The position numbers and the translations under genes are program-made. The notes beneath the pieces were generated by a model. It worked only from the letters and a program-made list of their open reading frames with translations. It made no database searches and was not told the origin of the DNA. Below, piece by piece: positions 15,082 through 23,694 of a stretch of DNA of 29,926 nt (its first letter is position 1; each line of letters opens with the position of its first letter). This DNA comes from Lachnospiraceae bacterium (lineage in GTDB: Bacteria > Bacillota_A > Clostridia > Lachnospirales > Lachnospiraceae), in assembly GCA_017416505.1 (NCBI GenBank), contig JAFQCI010000116.1, positions 1 to 29,926 of the forward strand, in the 5' to 3' direction.

Positions 15082-16841
15082 AGAAAGGAATCATTTATGG
15101 TATCAACGGTCCCGTTATTTACTTAAAGGGAAACACCGGATTTAAGATGTCTGAAATGGTATTGGTTGGAAAGGAACAGTTAGTAGGGGAGGTCATTGCC
15201 CTTACCAAAGATACTACTACCATTCAGGTGTTTGAAGAAACCACAGGATTAAAGCCGGGAGAAGAAGTGGTAGCCACAGGAGATGCTATCTGCGTCACCT
15301 TAGGCCCTGGTATTATCAGTAATATTTTCGATGGTATTGAACGTCCTTTGGACCGTATTAAAGAGTCCCAGGGTGCCTTTATATCCAGAGGTATCAGTGT
15401 AGATTCTCTGGATATGGAAAAGAAATGGGATGTTACCCTTAAGGTAAAGGAAGGGGAACTTGTGGAAGGTGGAACCATTATTGCCACTACGGTAGAAACC
15501 ACCGCCATTGTGCATAAATCCATGGTACCTCCAAACATTTCCGGTACCGTAACCTTCGTTGCACCTAATGGAGAATACACCTTAAAAGACACCTTAGTGA
15601 TTGTTACGGATGCGGCCGGCGTGGAACATTCCATTGGATTGATGCAGAAATGGCCGATTCGTGTTCCAAGACCTACCAAAACCCGTTACCCGGCTTCCAT
15701 GCCTCTTATCACCGGTCAGAGAATCTTAGATACTCTGTTCCCGATTGCAAAGGGTGGTACTGCTTCTATTCCGGGAGGTTTCGGAACCGGTAAAACTATG
15801 ACCCAGCATCAGCTTGCAAAATGGTGTGATGCGGATATTATTATTTATATCGGCTGTGGAGAACGTGGAAACGAAATGACTCAGGTTCTCGAAGACTTTT
15901 CAAAACTGGTAGACCCGAAATCCGGTAATCCATTGATGGCAAGAACTGCATTGATTGCCAATACATCTAATATGCCCGTGGCTGCCAGAGAGGCTAGTAT
16001 TTACACCGGTATCACCTTAGCAGAATATTATCGTGACATGGGATATCACGTTGCCATCATGGCAGACTCTACTTCCAGATGGGCAGAAGCCTTAAGAGAG
16101 CTTTCCGGACGTTTGGAAGAAATGCCTGCGGAAGAAGGTTTCCCGGCTTATCTTGCCTCCAGACTTTCTAAGTTCTATGAACGTGCTGGATACATGGAAA
16201 ATCTAAATCATACCAAAGGTTCTGTTTCCATCATTGGTGCGGTTTCTCCTCAGGGTGGTGACTTTTCAGAACCTGTTACCCAGAATACAAAACGTTTCGT
16301 TCGTTGTTTCTGGGCTTTGGATAAGGCTTTAGCTTATGCCAGACATTTCCCTGCCATTAACTGGCTTACCAGCTATAGCGAATATTTAACAGACTTAGCT
16401 CCTTGGTACCGTGAAAATGTAGGGGAAGATTTCATTACCTGCAGAAATCAGATACTTGCACTTTTAAATGAGGAAAGCAAGTTAAATGAAATCGTAAAAT
16501 TGATTGGTAGTGATGTACTTCCTGACGACCAGAAACTGGTATTGGAAATTGCTAAGGTCATTCGTTTAGGATTTGTGCAGCAAAATGCTTATCATCCAAG
16601 TGATACCTATGTACCACTGGAAAAGCAGCTTAAAATGATGCAGATTATTTTATATTTATTTGATAAATGTAAGGCTTTGATTGCTCATAGTCTTCCGATT
16701 TCTGTCCTGAAAGAACAAGGAATTTTCGAAAAGATTACTTCTATCAAATATGATGTGGCAAACGACCAGCTTCATTTACTAGATGAATATTTCGGACAAA
16801 TCGATGAATTTTACAATACTGTGAAAAATCGTTATGTTTAA
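15075..16841 (+). CDS. ntpA: V-type ATP synthase catalytic subunit A
   Basis: The 588-aa protein is the catalytic subunit of the V1/A1 head. The Walker A loop GGFGTGKT is at residues 234-241, preceded by [21 protein letters not shown]. Other family stretches are [28 protein letters not shown] and [21 protein letters not shown]. The insertion domain typical of V/A-type A subunits, absent from F-type beta, lies around residues 110-190. It overlaps the end of ntpE. A 94-bp AT-rich gap before ntpB holds only the ntpB ribosome site. The enzyme may either synthesise ATP or pump ions; in fermentative Clostridia pumping is often proposed. Confidence 0.98.
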   Translation: MLKKGIIYGINGPVIYLKGNTGFKMSEMVLVGKEQLVGEVIALTKDTTTIQVFEETTGLKPGEEVVATGDAICVTLGPGIISNIFDGIERPLDRIKESQGAFISRGISVDSLDMEKKWDVTLKVKEGELVEGGTIIATTVETTAIVHKSMVPPNISGTVTFVAPNGEYTLKDTLVIVTDAAGVEHSIGLMQKWPIRVPRPTKTRYPASMPLITGQRILDTLFPIAKGGTASIPGGFGTGKTMTQHQLAKWCDADIIIYIGCGERGNEMTQVLEDFSKLVDPKSGNPLMARTALIANTSNMPVAAREASIYTGITLAEYYRDMGYHVAIMADSTSRWAEALRELSGRLEEMPAEEGFPAYLASRLSKFYERAGYMENLNHTKGSVSIIGAVSPQGGDFSEPVTQNTKRFVRCFWALDKALAYARHFPAINWLTSYSEYLTDLAPWYRENVGEDFITCRNQILALLNEESKLNEIVKLIGSDVLPDDQKLVLEIAKVIRLGFVQQNAYHPSDTYVPLEKQLKMMQIILYLFDKCKALIAHSLPISVLKEQGIFEKITSIKYDVANDQLHLLDEYFGQIDEFYNTVKNRYV

Positions 16842-16935
16842 ACAAGGTGAAAAATTATTAACTGCGAAACTATAATATTTTATAAAAGTAATGTAAAATG
16901 AACAAATAATGTGAAAAATAATAAGGAGGATAACT

Positions 16936-18327
16936 ATGGCAATCGAATATTTAGGACTTGATGAAATCAACGGGCCTTTGGTGGTTTTAGACGGGGTCCA
17001 AAATGCTTCCTTTGAAGAAATTGTAGAAATTACAGTCGAAAATAAAGAGAAAAAATTAGGTCGAATTATAGAATTATATGATGAAAGAGCTGTGGTTCAG
17101 GTATTTGAAGGTACAGAAAATATGTCCCTTAATAATACAAAAAGCCGTTTATCAGGGCATCCTATGGAACTGGATTTATCTCCTGATATCTTAGGACGTG
17201 TATTTAATGGAATTGGCCAGCCTTTGGATGGACTAAGTCCCATCGTGCCGGAACAAAAGGTAAATGTAAATGGAAAACCTTTAAATCCTGTAGCAAGAGA
17301 ATACCCTAGAAATTATATTCATACCGGTATTTCTGCCATTGATGGCTTAACTACATTGATTCGTGGACAAAAACTTCCTATTTTCTCCGGAAATGGTCTT
17401 CCTCATGACCAGCTGGCTGCCCAAATCGTAAAACAGGCATCTTTAGGTGATAACTCTGATGAAGATTTTGCAATCGTTTTTGCTGCCATGGGTGTAAAAT
17501 ATGATGTTGCCGACTTTTTCAAACGTACTTTTGAAGAAAGTGGTGCCATGGACCACGTTGTCATGTATTTAAATCTTGCCAACGACCCGGTGGTAGAAAG
17601 ACTGATTACCCCAAAAGTAGCTTTAACCGCTGCGGAATATCTTGCTTTTGAAAAGGGTATGCACATACTGGTAATCTTAACGGATATGACTTCCTTTGCA
17701 GAAGCCATGCGTGAGGTTTCTTCTTCGAAAGGTGAAATCCCATCCAGAAAAGGTTATCCGGGATATCTATACAGTGAACTTGCTACTATTTATGAACGTG
17801 CAGGTATTGTGGCAGGTAAGAAGGGTTCTGTTACCCAGATTCCGATTTTATCCATGCCAAACGATGATATTACCCACCCAATCCCTGACTTAACAGGATA
17901 TATTACAGAAGGACAGATTGTTTTGGAACGTTCTTTACACCAAAAAGCAGTGTATCCTCCAATTAATGTTTTACCATCTTTGTCCCGTCTGATGAAGGAT
18001 GGTATCGGAAAAGGCTTTACCAGAGAGGACCATCAGGACCTTGCGAATCAGCTTTTCTCTTCTTATGCAAAGGTTGGAGAAGCCAGAGCTTTGGCATCCG
18101 TTATCGGTGAGGATGAATTATCACCGATTGATAAAAAATACCTTGCCTTTGGTGAAGCTTTCGAAAAAGAATTTATCTGCCAGTCTGTCATCGAAAACCG
18201 CAGCATGATTCAAACATTGGATTTGGGCTGGAAACTGCTTCATATTCTTCCACGAGAAGAATTAGACCGTATTGACACTAAGATTCTGGATGAATACTAC
18301 CCAAAAACAGAGGATTCTGCTAAATAG
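16936..18327 (+). CDS. ntpB: V-type ATP synthase regulatory subunit B
   Basis: The 463-aa B subunit alternates with A in the hexameric head. It lacks a complete Walker A loop, as expected, and has [21 protein letters not shown] in that place. Other family marks are [32 protein letters not shown] and [16 protein letters not shown]. The ribosome site is AAGGAGGAT. It lies 94 bp after ntpA and 22 bp before ntpD in the same transcript. Confidence 0.98.
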   Translation: MAIEYLGLDEINGPLVVLDGVQNASFEEIVEITVENKEKKLGRIIELYDERAVVQVFEGTENMSLNNTKSRLSGHPMELDLSPDILGRVFNGIGQPLDGLSPIVPEQKVNVNGKPLNPVAREYPRNYIHTGISAIDGLTTLIRGQKLPIFSGNGLPHDQLAAQIVKQASLGDNSDEDFAIVFAAMGVKYDVADFFKRTFEESGAMDHVVMYLNLANDPVVERLITPKVALTAAEYLAFEKGMHILVILTDMTSFAEAMREVSSSKGEIPSRKGYPGYLYSELATIYERAGIVAGKKGSVTQIPILSMPNDDITHPIPDLTGYITEGQIVLERSLHQKAVYPPINVLPSLSRLMKDGIGKGFTREDHQDLANQLFSSYAKVGEARALASVIGEDELSPIDKKYLAFGEAFEKEFICQSVIENRSMIQTLDLGWKLLHILPREELDRIDTKILDEYYPKTEDSAK

Positions 18328-18349
18328 GTAAAGGAAAGGAACGATTGCT

Positions 18350-18964
18350 ATGGATCCAAATACCTTCCCCACCAAAGGGAATCTGATTTTAGCCAAAAAC
18401 TCCTTAGCTCTTGCAAAACAAGGGTATGAGCTGATGGATAAAAAACGAAATATATTAATTAAAGAACTGATGGATTTGATTGAACAGGCAAAGGATATTC
18501 AGTCCGAAATCGATGCAACCTTTTCTGAAGCCTACAAGGCACTTCAGCGTGCCAACATCAAAATGGGAATTCATAATGTAGAAGAAATCTGCTATACCAT
18601 TCCTATTGATGATAACATTGTCATAAAATCCAGAAGTATTATGGGTACAGAAATTCCACTGGTAGAATATAACAAACCATCCGATTTGTTACCTTACTCC
18701 CTTCATGGAACTTCTGCTTCATTGGATATTGCCTATAAGCACTTTGAAAAAGTAAAATTATTAACCATCCGGCTTTCCATGGTGGAAAATTCCGCCATCC
18801 GACTGGCAACTTCCATCAAGAAAACCCAGAAACGTGCCAATGCCTTACAGAACATTACCATTCCCCGTTATACGGAACTGGTAACTTCCATTACAAATGC
18901 ATTGGAAGAAAAGGAAAGAGAAGAATTTACCAGATTGAAAGTAATCAAAAAAACCCACGGTTAA
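18350..18964 (+). CDS. ntpD: V-type ATP synthase subunit D (central rotor shaft)
   Basis: The 204-aa protein has two long helical regions, N-terminal with PTKGNLILAKNSLALAKQGYELMDKKR and C-terminal with RLATSIKKTQKRANALQN. This is the antiparallel coiled coil of subunit D that turns inside the A3B3 head. TQKRxNAL is a well-known conserved stretch of the family. It ends the operon; a minimal 26-bp palindrome and a long interrupted hairpin follow. Confidence 0.95.
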   Translation: MDPNTFPTKGNLILAKNSLALAKQGYELMDKKRNILIKELMDLIEQAKDIQSEIDATFSEAYKALQRANIKMGIHNVEEICYTIPIDDNIVIKSRSIMGTEIPLVEYNKPSDLLPYSLHGTSASLDIAYKHFEKVKLLTIRLSMVENSAIRLATSIKKTQKRANALQNITIPRYTELVTSITNALEEKEREEFTRLKVIKKTHG

Positions 18965-18976
18965 TATAGAAAAAAG

Positions 18977-19002
18977 GTTACTGTACACGTGTGAGCAGTA
19001 AC
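18977..19002. mobile_element. 26-bp minimal palindromic element, second copy
   Basis: GTTACTGTACAC and GTGAGCAGTAAC flank a 2-bp centre, giving 10 of 12 pairs. Length and layout equal the element at 8748-8773, and the left arm is identical to the left end of MITE copy B. The flanks GAAAAAAG and CAAAGAAG agree at 6 of 8 positions, a possible decayed target duplication. It lies 12 bp after the ntpD stop. Confidence 0.6.
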
Positions 19003-19004
19003 CA

Positions 19005-19104
19005 AAGAAGACGTTTTATCAGTATATGAACTGCCTTCCTTAAGTCCGGTTTTTAAATCTGGTACCAAGGAAACTGCATTCATTAATAAAACGTCTTCTT
19101 TTTC
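19005..19104 (+). terminator. Long interrupted hairpin after the V-ATPase operon (terminator or structured RNA)
   Basis: AAGAAGACGTTTTAT (19005-19019) pairs perfectly with ATAAAACGTCTTCTT (19086-19100), followed by further Ts. The 66-nt interior can continue the helix in steps: ATGAA/TTCAT, then TTCCTT/AAGGAA, then CCGG/CTGG, with internal loops holding CTGC on both sides. Ordinary terminators are shorter and uninterrupted. It probably ends the ntp transcript, but the nested pairing suggests an RNA with a structure of its own. The gap 18965-19292 holds only this, the minimal palindrome and MITE copy B. Confidence 0.55.
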
Positions 19105-19138
19105 ATGTTATGCTTTTATTAGAAATATCTACTTATTC

Positions 19139-19281
19139 GTTACTGTACACTCGTATCTCGTGAACAGTAACGATTCGCAGGCTCATTTAAAGTTTTGCTT
19201 CGCAAAAGGAGCCTGCGAACACCTGAATCATATTCTTACGCACCAAAACAGTAAATGTTTTGGTGCTGTGTGTACAGTAAC
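19139..19281 (+). mobile_element. 143-bp MITE, copy B, with perfect 8-bp target duplication
   Basis: It starts GTTACTGTACAC and ends GTGTACAGTAAC, a perfect 12-bp terminal inverted repeat. ACTTATTC lies directly on both sides (19131-19138 and 19282-19289), a perfect 8-bp duplication. Length and internal hairpins are the same as copy A, with scattered base changes, many of which keep the pairing. The right flank ends just before the stop codon of the PstS-like gene at 19293. Confidence 0.88.
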
Positions 19282-19292
19282 ACTTATTCTGT

Positions 19293-20267
19293 TTATTCTT
19301 CGGTTTCTGCCACGTTCACTCCAACATAACCTGTTTCTTCTATCATTTTCTGCCCCTCTGAAGATAGAAGCCATTCAATTAACACTGGAATATTTGGATT
19401 ATCATTATCTTCCCTATAAACTGCGTAAAAATTACTTACAATAGGATAACTGTCATTTCTTATATTTTCCTCATTGGGATAGACTCCATTGACGGAAAGC
19501 ATTTTCACTCCTCCATTTTCTACAATGCCCTCCACATAGAAACGGAAAGAAAAACCGATGGCACTGCCAATGAAACTGTCATAATCCACCACCATTTTTT
19601 CTCCATTCATAAAGGACAACATAGCCGTCTGGCTTCCACTTCCCTCATTCCTATGCATGGCAGCTATTAATTCATTTTCCCCTCCAAGTTGTTTCCAATT
19701 GGTATAAGTTCCATTATAGATACCTCTTATCTGCTCCACGCTCAAGTCCGACACCGGATTTTTGGCATTCACAATAAACACAAAGGCTTCCTTACCTATA
19801 GGAACCATATTTAATGTAACTCCTTGTTGTTTTGCATAATCAAGCTGCTCCTGGGATGGTTTTGCACAAATAATAAGGTCAACATCCCCATCCACGATAC
19901 CTTTATAGGCACCTCTCGTATTATTCATCTGCAATGCGCTTTCTTTGGAAAAATCCTGTCCATCAAAATTTACACTTTCCTCCGGATACAAAGCATATAC
20001 CATGCCGGAACATACGGGATATAATGCAGCAGCACCATCTATGACAGGCAAATCCCCGGATAGTTTCATTTCTGAATCTATTTTTACAACCTGAGAATCT
20101 TCTTCAAAAGGAAGATATTCATTTAGCTCTATGGATTTTGCCTGCATTCCCTCACTATTATCACTCATGCATCTTCTGGTGAAAATCAGATAAATTCCCA
20201 AATCTAATAAAACAAAAGTAGTGATAAGCAAAACAATGATTATAATTTGTTTATGTATTTTCTTCAT
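19293..20267 (-). CDS. PstS-like substrate-binding protein with N-terminal membrane anchor
   Basis: The 324-aa product has one hydrophobic segment (about residues 9-30) without a lipobox Cys before the fold, so it looks membrane-anchored. The rest is a PBP-like type II binding domain of the phosphate-binding kind: DGAAALYPVCSGMVYALYP near residue 77, a segment on DLIICAKPSQEQ, and HRNEGSGSQTAMLSFMNGE, which matches the PstS phosphate-loop pattern. No pstCAB genes are adjacent. It follows two small membrane-protein genes on the same strand. The role could be phosphate or another anion, or sensing rather than transport. Confidence 0.8.
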   Translation of the reverse strand: MKKIHKQIIIIVLLITTFVLLDLGIYLIFTRRCMSDNSEGMQAKSIELNEYLPFEEDSQVVKIDSEMKLSGDLPVIDGAAALYPVCSGMVYALYPEESVNFDGQDFSKESALQMNNTRGAYKGIVDGDVDLIICAKPSQEQLDYAKQQGVTLNMVPIGKEAFVFIVNAKNPVSDLSVEQIRGIYNGTYTNWKQLGGENELIAAMHRNEGSGSQTAMLSFMNGEKMVVDYDSFIGSAIGFSFRFYVEGIVENGGVKMLSVNGVYPNEENIRNDSYPIVSNFYAVYREDNDNPNIPVLIEWLLSSEGQKMIEETGYVGVNVAETEE

Positions 20268-20305
20268 AGTTTATCCATCCTTTTTCTTTCACCCTTTTCT
20301 TACAT

Positions 20306-20443
20306 TTAAGCCTCATTTGCAATATAAGTAATAATGGAACAATGGTTCCGCAGATATATGGTATAAATTACCAATGCCGTAGTACTTATCATTCCAAGAA
20401 GCAATATAATCTGAATCACCCTGTAAAATGTCTTATCCTTCAT
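20306..20443 (-). CDS. 45-aa single-pass membrane protein
   Basis: ATG 20443 is preceded by GGGGGA with eight-base spacing and opens a 45-codon frame ending at TAA 20308-20306. The product has a charged start (MKDKTFYR), one hydrophobic helix (about residues 9-30) and a short polar tail. It lies 12 bp after the 158-aa membrane protein gene and 38 bp before the PstS-like gene, so all three are probably co-transcribed. I do not recognise a family. Confidence 0.6.
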   Translation of the reverse strand: MKDKTFYRVIQIILLLGMISTTALVIYTIYLRNHCSIITYIANEA

Positions 20444-20455
20444 AATACCATCCCC

Positions 20456-20932
20456 CTACATATAAAATAATTCCTGACTAAACGCATAAATCAATGAAAC
20501 AATAATCAAAACTATAAATCCTAAAATCATGGAAGAAAGCCTTAAGTTTCTTTTGGCTTTTTTTAGATTATCCTCTCTATCTATTCTGCTGTTATCCTGA
20601 TTTGCTTCCTGCTTCCTGTACTCTTTTAGACTTAGAACAAAATATACTAAAGCGAAAACCGGTATGGCTAATAGAATTACCAGCCAAAAAATCGGCATTA
20701 CTATCCCAAGTATGAACAATGCCAAAATACAAGAAGAAATAATCAGGTTTGTTTTCGCTTTTTTTATATTTTCACATTTTCTTATCCAGTCACTATCCGG
20801 CTTAATTTTTTTCACCAGATATTGCACCAGACTTATAATAAAATACAACAAAATGCAAATTGGTATGGCTAATACAACACCAATCAAAAGGAATCCTACC
20901 AACATCTCAAAAATCCATATTAGTGTATCCAT
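20456..20932 (-). CDS. 158-aa membrane protein with an internal repeat
   Basis: I start at ATG 20932 (MDTLIWIFEML), which has AAAGGAG about 12 bases upstream; a longer frame from 21004 has no ribosome site. The protein has about four or five hydrophobic segments. Two related blocks occur, ENIKKAKTNLIISSCILALF and DNLKKAKRNLRLSSMILGFI, each a charged N-x-KKAK-x-NL stretch followed by a helix, which suggests an internal duplication. It is the first gene of the three-gene minus-strand cluster with the 45-aa protein and the PstS-like protein. No known family recognised. Confidence 0.7.
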   Translation of the reverse strand: MDTLIWIFEMLVGFLLIGVVLAIPICILLYFIISLVQYLVKKIKPDSDWIRKCENIKKAKTNLIISSCILALFILGIVMPIFWLVILLAIPVFALVYFVLSLKEYRKQEANQDNSRIDREDNLKKAKRNLRLSSMILGFIVLIIVSLIYAFSQELFYM

Positions 20933-21076
20933 CTCTTTATTCTCTCCTTTGTAACTCCTATCACATTTTTGATTGACACATATTACCTTTTCCTTTATCA
21001 CCATAATAACACATCACTGGTAAAAAAACAGCATCCATTTTTTATTTTCCATGATTATAATAATATCGAATTCGTA

Positions 21077-21105
21077 TTGCTTTTCTTTGAAATTTATCGT
21101 ATATT
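21077..21105 (+). promoter_or_regulatory. Probable promoter of the D,D-carboxypeptidase gene
   Basis: TTGCTT (21077-21082), 17 bp, TATATT (21100-21105), about 40 bp upstream of the start codon. The spacing is ideal and the hexamers are moderately good. Confidence 0.45.
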
Positions 21106-21146
21106 TTAATGAGGAAAGTTATTGAGATATTACATGGAGGATTACT

Positions 21147-22532
21147 ATGAAAAAGAAGTGTATGGTGTATCTTCTATGTTTTCTATATCTTATTTCTTCC
21201 TTAGTACCACACTCTGTCTATGCAGAAAATAAAGAAGAAGATACGGAAAACATTGAAATTACGAACATAAAAAGTACTACAACTCCACCGGATATCTTTG
21301 CAGAATCCGCTATCGTTATGGATTTAAAGACCGGTGCCATATTATATGAAAAAGATGCGACTTCCTTACGCTATCCCGCCAGTATCACCAAAATCATGAC
21401 CTGTCTGGTAGCCATTGAACAGATTGAAAACTTCGATGACAGCCTTACGGTTTCCGAAGGTGCCGTTGCTGCCATACCGGAAGATGGCTCTAACATTGGA
21501 CTATTACCGGGAGAAGTATTAAATTTAGAGGATTGTTTGTATGCGATTCTTTTAGCTTCTGCCAACGAAGCTGCCAATGCTATGGCAGAATATGTTGCCG
21601 GCGACATCGAGTCTTTTGTAGCATTAATGAACCAAAAAGCAGAAGAACTTGGAACAGTTAATACCCATTTTGAAAATCCCCATGGATTACATGATGACAA
21701 TCACTATATCTGTGCTTACGATATGGCTTTAATTGCAAAGGCAGCCTACGAAAATGAACATCTTCGTAAAATCATTACCACTCCTTATTACACCATTCCT
21801 GCCACAAACCTTACTTTAGAGGAACGTCCAATGTACAACCATCATAAGATGATGTTTAATACTTCAGAATTCTTTTATTCTAAGGCATTAGGCGGTAAGA
21901 CCGGTTCTACGGAAATGGCACAAAAAACCCTTGTAACCTATGCCAAAGTAGACGATAAGGAATTTGTCAGTGTGGTTTTAAAATCAAACAGCGATGAGGT
22001 TTATAATGATACCAGAAAAATCCTTGAATATTCTTTCTCTGAATATGATTATGTATCACCAAATATAGATTTATCCTATATTACTCAGATTTCAGAAAGT
22101 GAAGATATCTTGCTTAAAAATTATGGTAAGATTTTTAATCCGGATGTTTTTCATTTTGAATACAATAGCAATGTTTCCCTGCTGTTTCCAAACTCCATTC
22201 CTGTTTCCTCATTAAAACAGGAAATCGTAGTCAGCAATTCCTCCACCATTGGAGAAGGAACATTGATTCTTAGATATGAGGATAAAGTGGTAGGAGCCTA
22301 TCCTATTACCTATGATAATTACCACCCTGTAGTTGAACCAAGTTTTATAGAACGAAGTACTGCAGCCATTAAAAAAATTGATGTTCGTTACTTTATTCTG
22401 GCTGGTGCCATTGTACTTTTGATTCTCCTTATTATTGTCTATTATATCTACCGAAACGGTGTGCATAATACCATATTCTTAAGGAGAAAACGAAGATATA
22501 GCCATTCCAAGCACAATAACTTACATTGGTAA
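21147..22532 (+). CDS. D-alanyl-D-alanine carboxypeptidase (DacF/PBP5-like, S11 family)
   Basis: The 461-aa protein trims the terminal D-Ala from peptidoglycan pentapeptides. It has a signal peptide (cleavage expected after VYA, about residue 26). The active-site motifs are all present: SITK at 79-82 (nucleophile Ser79), SAN at 138-140 and KTG at 251-253. A C-terminal domain follows, then a membrane anchor at about 412-436 and a basic tail (RRKRRYSHSKHN). A transmembrane C-terminal anchor, rather than an amphipathic helix, is seen in several Clostridia. It is monocistronic, with a promoter at 21077 and a terminator at 22549. Confidence 0.93.
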   Translation: MKKKCMVYLLCFLYLISSLVPHSVYAENKEEDTENIEITNIKSTTTPPDIFAESAIVMDLKTGAILYEKDATSLRYPASITKIMTCLVAIEQIENFDDSLTVSEGAVAAIPEDGSNIGLLPGEVLNLEDCLYAILLASANEAANAMAEYVAGDIESFVALMNQKAEELGTVNTHFENPHGLHDDNHYICAYDMALIAKAAYENEHLRKIITTPYYTIPATNLTLEERPMYNHHKMMFNTSEFFYSKALGGKTGSTEMAQKTLVTYAKVDDKEFVSVVLKSNSDEVYNDTRKILEYSFSEYDYVSPNIDLSYITQISESEDILLKNYGKIFNPDVFHFEYNSNVSLLFPNSIPVSSLKQEIVVSNSSTIGEGTLILRYEDKVVGAYPITYDNYHPVVEPSFIERSTAAIKKIDVRYFILAGAIVLLILLIIVYYIYRNGVHNTIFLRRKRRYSHSKHNNLHW

Positions 22533-22548
22533 GGCTTAATTATAAACA

Positions 22549-22597
22549 AAAAACCGTGGGTAAATAACAAAATTTCGTTACTTATCCACGGTTTTTA
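22549..22597 (+). terminator. Terminator of the carboxypeptidase gene
   Basis: CCGTGGGTAAATAAC (22554-22568) pairs with GTTACTTATCCACGG (22577-22591) with one wobble and one mismatch, followed by TTTTTAT. The right arm contains a near-DnaA box (TTATCCACG). Confidence 0.8.
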
Positions 22598-22729
22598 TCA
22601 CATAACCACAGACTTATCCACATTTATTTCTTTGAAATATCCCACTTATCCACAAAGATACCCACAATTTCGGGATAAATTGTGGGTATCTTATTCTTTT
22701 ATTCCAGCATTTCTGTGTACTTATCCACA
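22582..22729 (+). promoter_or_regulatory. Cluster of DnaA boxes (TTATCCACA x3 plus TTATCCACG)
   Basis: Perfect TTATCCACA boxes lie at 22614-22622, 22646-22654 and 22721-22729, with TTATCCACG at 22582-22590. All four point the same way. The first three boxes start exactly 32 bp apart, close to three helical turns. No replication genes are adjacent, so it looks like a DnaA-binding or titration locus rather than the chromosomal origin. Confidence 0.65.
22657..22690. terminator. Perfect 14-bp hairpin inside the DnaA-box cluster
   Basis: GATACCCACAATTT and AAATTGTGGGTATC are perfect 14-bp arms around a 6-nt loop, followed on the plus strand by a T-rich tract. It could be a second or bidirectional terminator between the convergent genes. 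Each arm carries ATACCCACA, two changes from a DnaA box. Confidence 0.55.
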
Positions 22730-22766
22730 TTTTTCTTCACTATCCTTTAGAACGAAACTGTCCCCT

Positions 22767-23678
22767 TTATTCTTCACTCTTTGGCACAAGGATTTTCACT
22801 GCTTTTGGAGCTACTTCTATGGTAACAGGCAATTCTCCAAAACATTCTCCATCATAATCTACCACTACCTTAGAATCATCAAGAATATTAATATGGATTT
22901 TCTTTGTCTGGAAATACTCCACATTAGGATGGTTGATATGGTCGCCCTGTACGATTTTTAATAAAAGATTGGATATCTGACCTACTTCCACCTTCTTAAG
23001 AATTAACACATCCAGCAAGCCATCGGAAACGGAGGCCAATGGTGCCGCATTACGGAATCCTCCTACACTTTGGGAATTGGCTACGATAAACAACAGACAT
23101 TCACACTCTTCTGAAAACTCCTCTGTTTCGATGGAAAGTGGGATAGAATGAAATAAATTTCTCGGAATATCCATGGCACCTTCCACATAATAAGCCATTT
23201 TTCCGAAAATAGCCTTTAATTCCTTTGGCACTTTATATCCTACATCAGATAAAAGTCCACCTGCCAATACGTTCATAAAATAAGTATCATTGATTCTTCC
23301 AAGGTCTACTTCTTTTACATTAAAATCCTTTATCAAATCGCAGAATTCATCGATTCCTTGAGGCAGGGACAAATAATTTGCAAAATCATTTACGGTACCG
23401 GCAGAAATAACTGCAATGGGGGTTTCATTTCCCCCTAATACTACGCCATTGACTACCTCATTTAAAGTCCCATCACCACCAATGGCAACTACGAAATCAT
23501 ATTCCCCTTTTTTCATGTTCATAGCTTCATTTTTCGCATCATCCTGTTTCTCTGTGTAAAATACATCCACATGATTTACAATCTGATCCATAATAAGTTT
23601 TCCAATGATTCCCTCTATGTTTTTTAGAAAATTCTGTCTTCCCGACGAGGGATTAATGATAAACTTTGCCTTTTTCAT
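22767..23678 (-). CDS. Diacylglycerol kinase family lipid kinase
   Basis: The 303-aa protein starts at ATG 23678 (MKKAKFIINPSSGRQN) with AAGGAG nine bases upstream; a TTG three codons earlier overlaps the ribosome site and is unlikely. The catalytic-domain signature VVAIGGDGTLNEVVNGVV and an N-terminal INPSSG phosphate-binding motif define the DAGK_cat family (DgkB, YegS and relatives). It phosphorylates a lipid alcohol such as diacylglycerol with ATP at the membrane; the exact substrate is not predictable. It lies 16 bp downstream of the exonuclease gene and is probably co-transcribed. It converges with the carboxypeptidase gene. Confidence 0.92.
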   Translation of the reverse strand: MKKAKFIINPSSGRQNFLKNIEGIIGKLIMDQIVNHVDVFYTEKQDDAKNEAMNMKKGEYDFVVAIGGDGTLNEVVNGVVLGGNETPIAVISAGTVNDFANYLSLPQGIDEFCDLIKDFNVKEVDLGRINDTYFMNVLAGGLLSDVGYKVPKELKAIFGKMAYYVEGAMDIPRNLFHSIPLSIETEEFSEECECLLFIVANSQSVGGFRNAAPLASVSDGLLDVLILKKVEVGQISNLLLKIVQGDHINHPNVEYFQTKKIHINILDDSKVVVDYDGECFGELPVTIEVAPKAVKILVPKSEE

Positions 23679-23694
23679 ACTCCACAACTCCTTT

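Noticed and set aside
22549..22730. Chromosomal replication origin
   Set aside because: DnaA boxes are present, but there is no dnaA, dnaN or other origin gene and no clear long AT-rich unwinding tract beside them.
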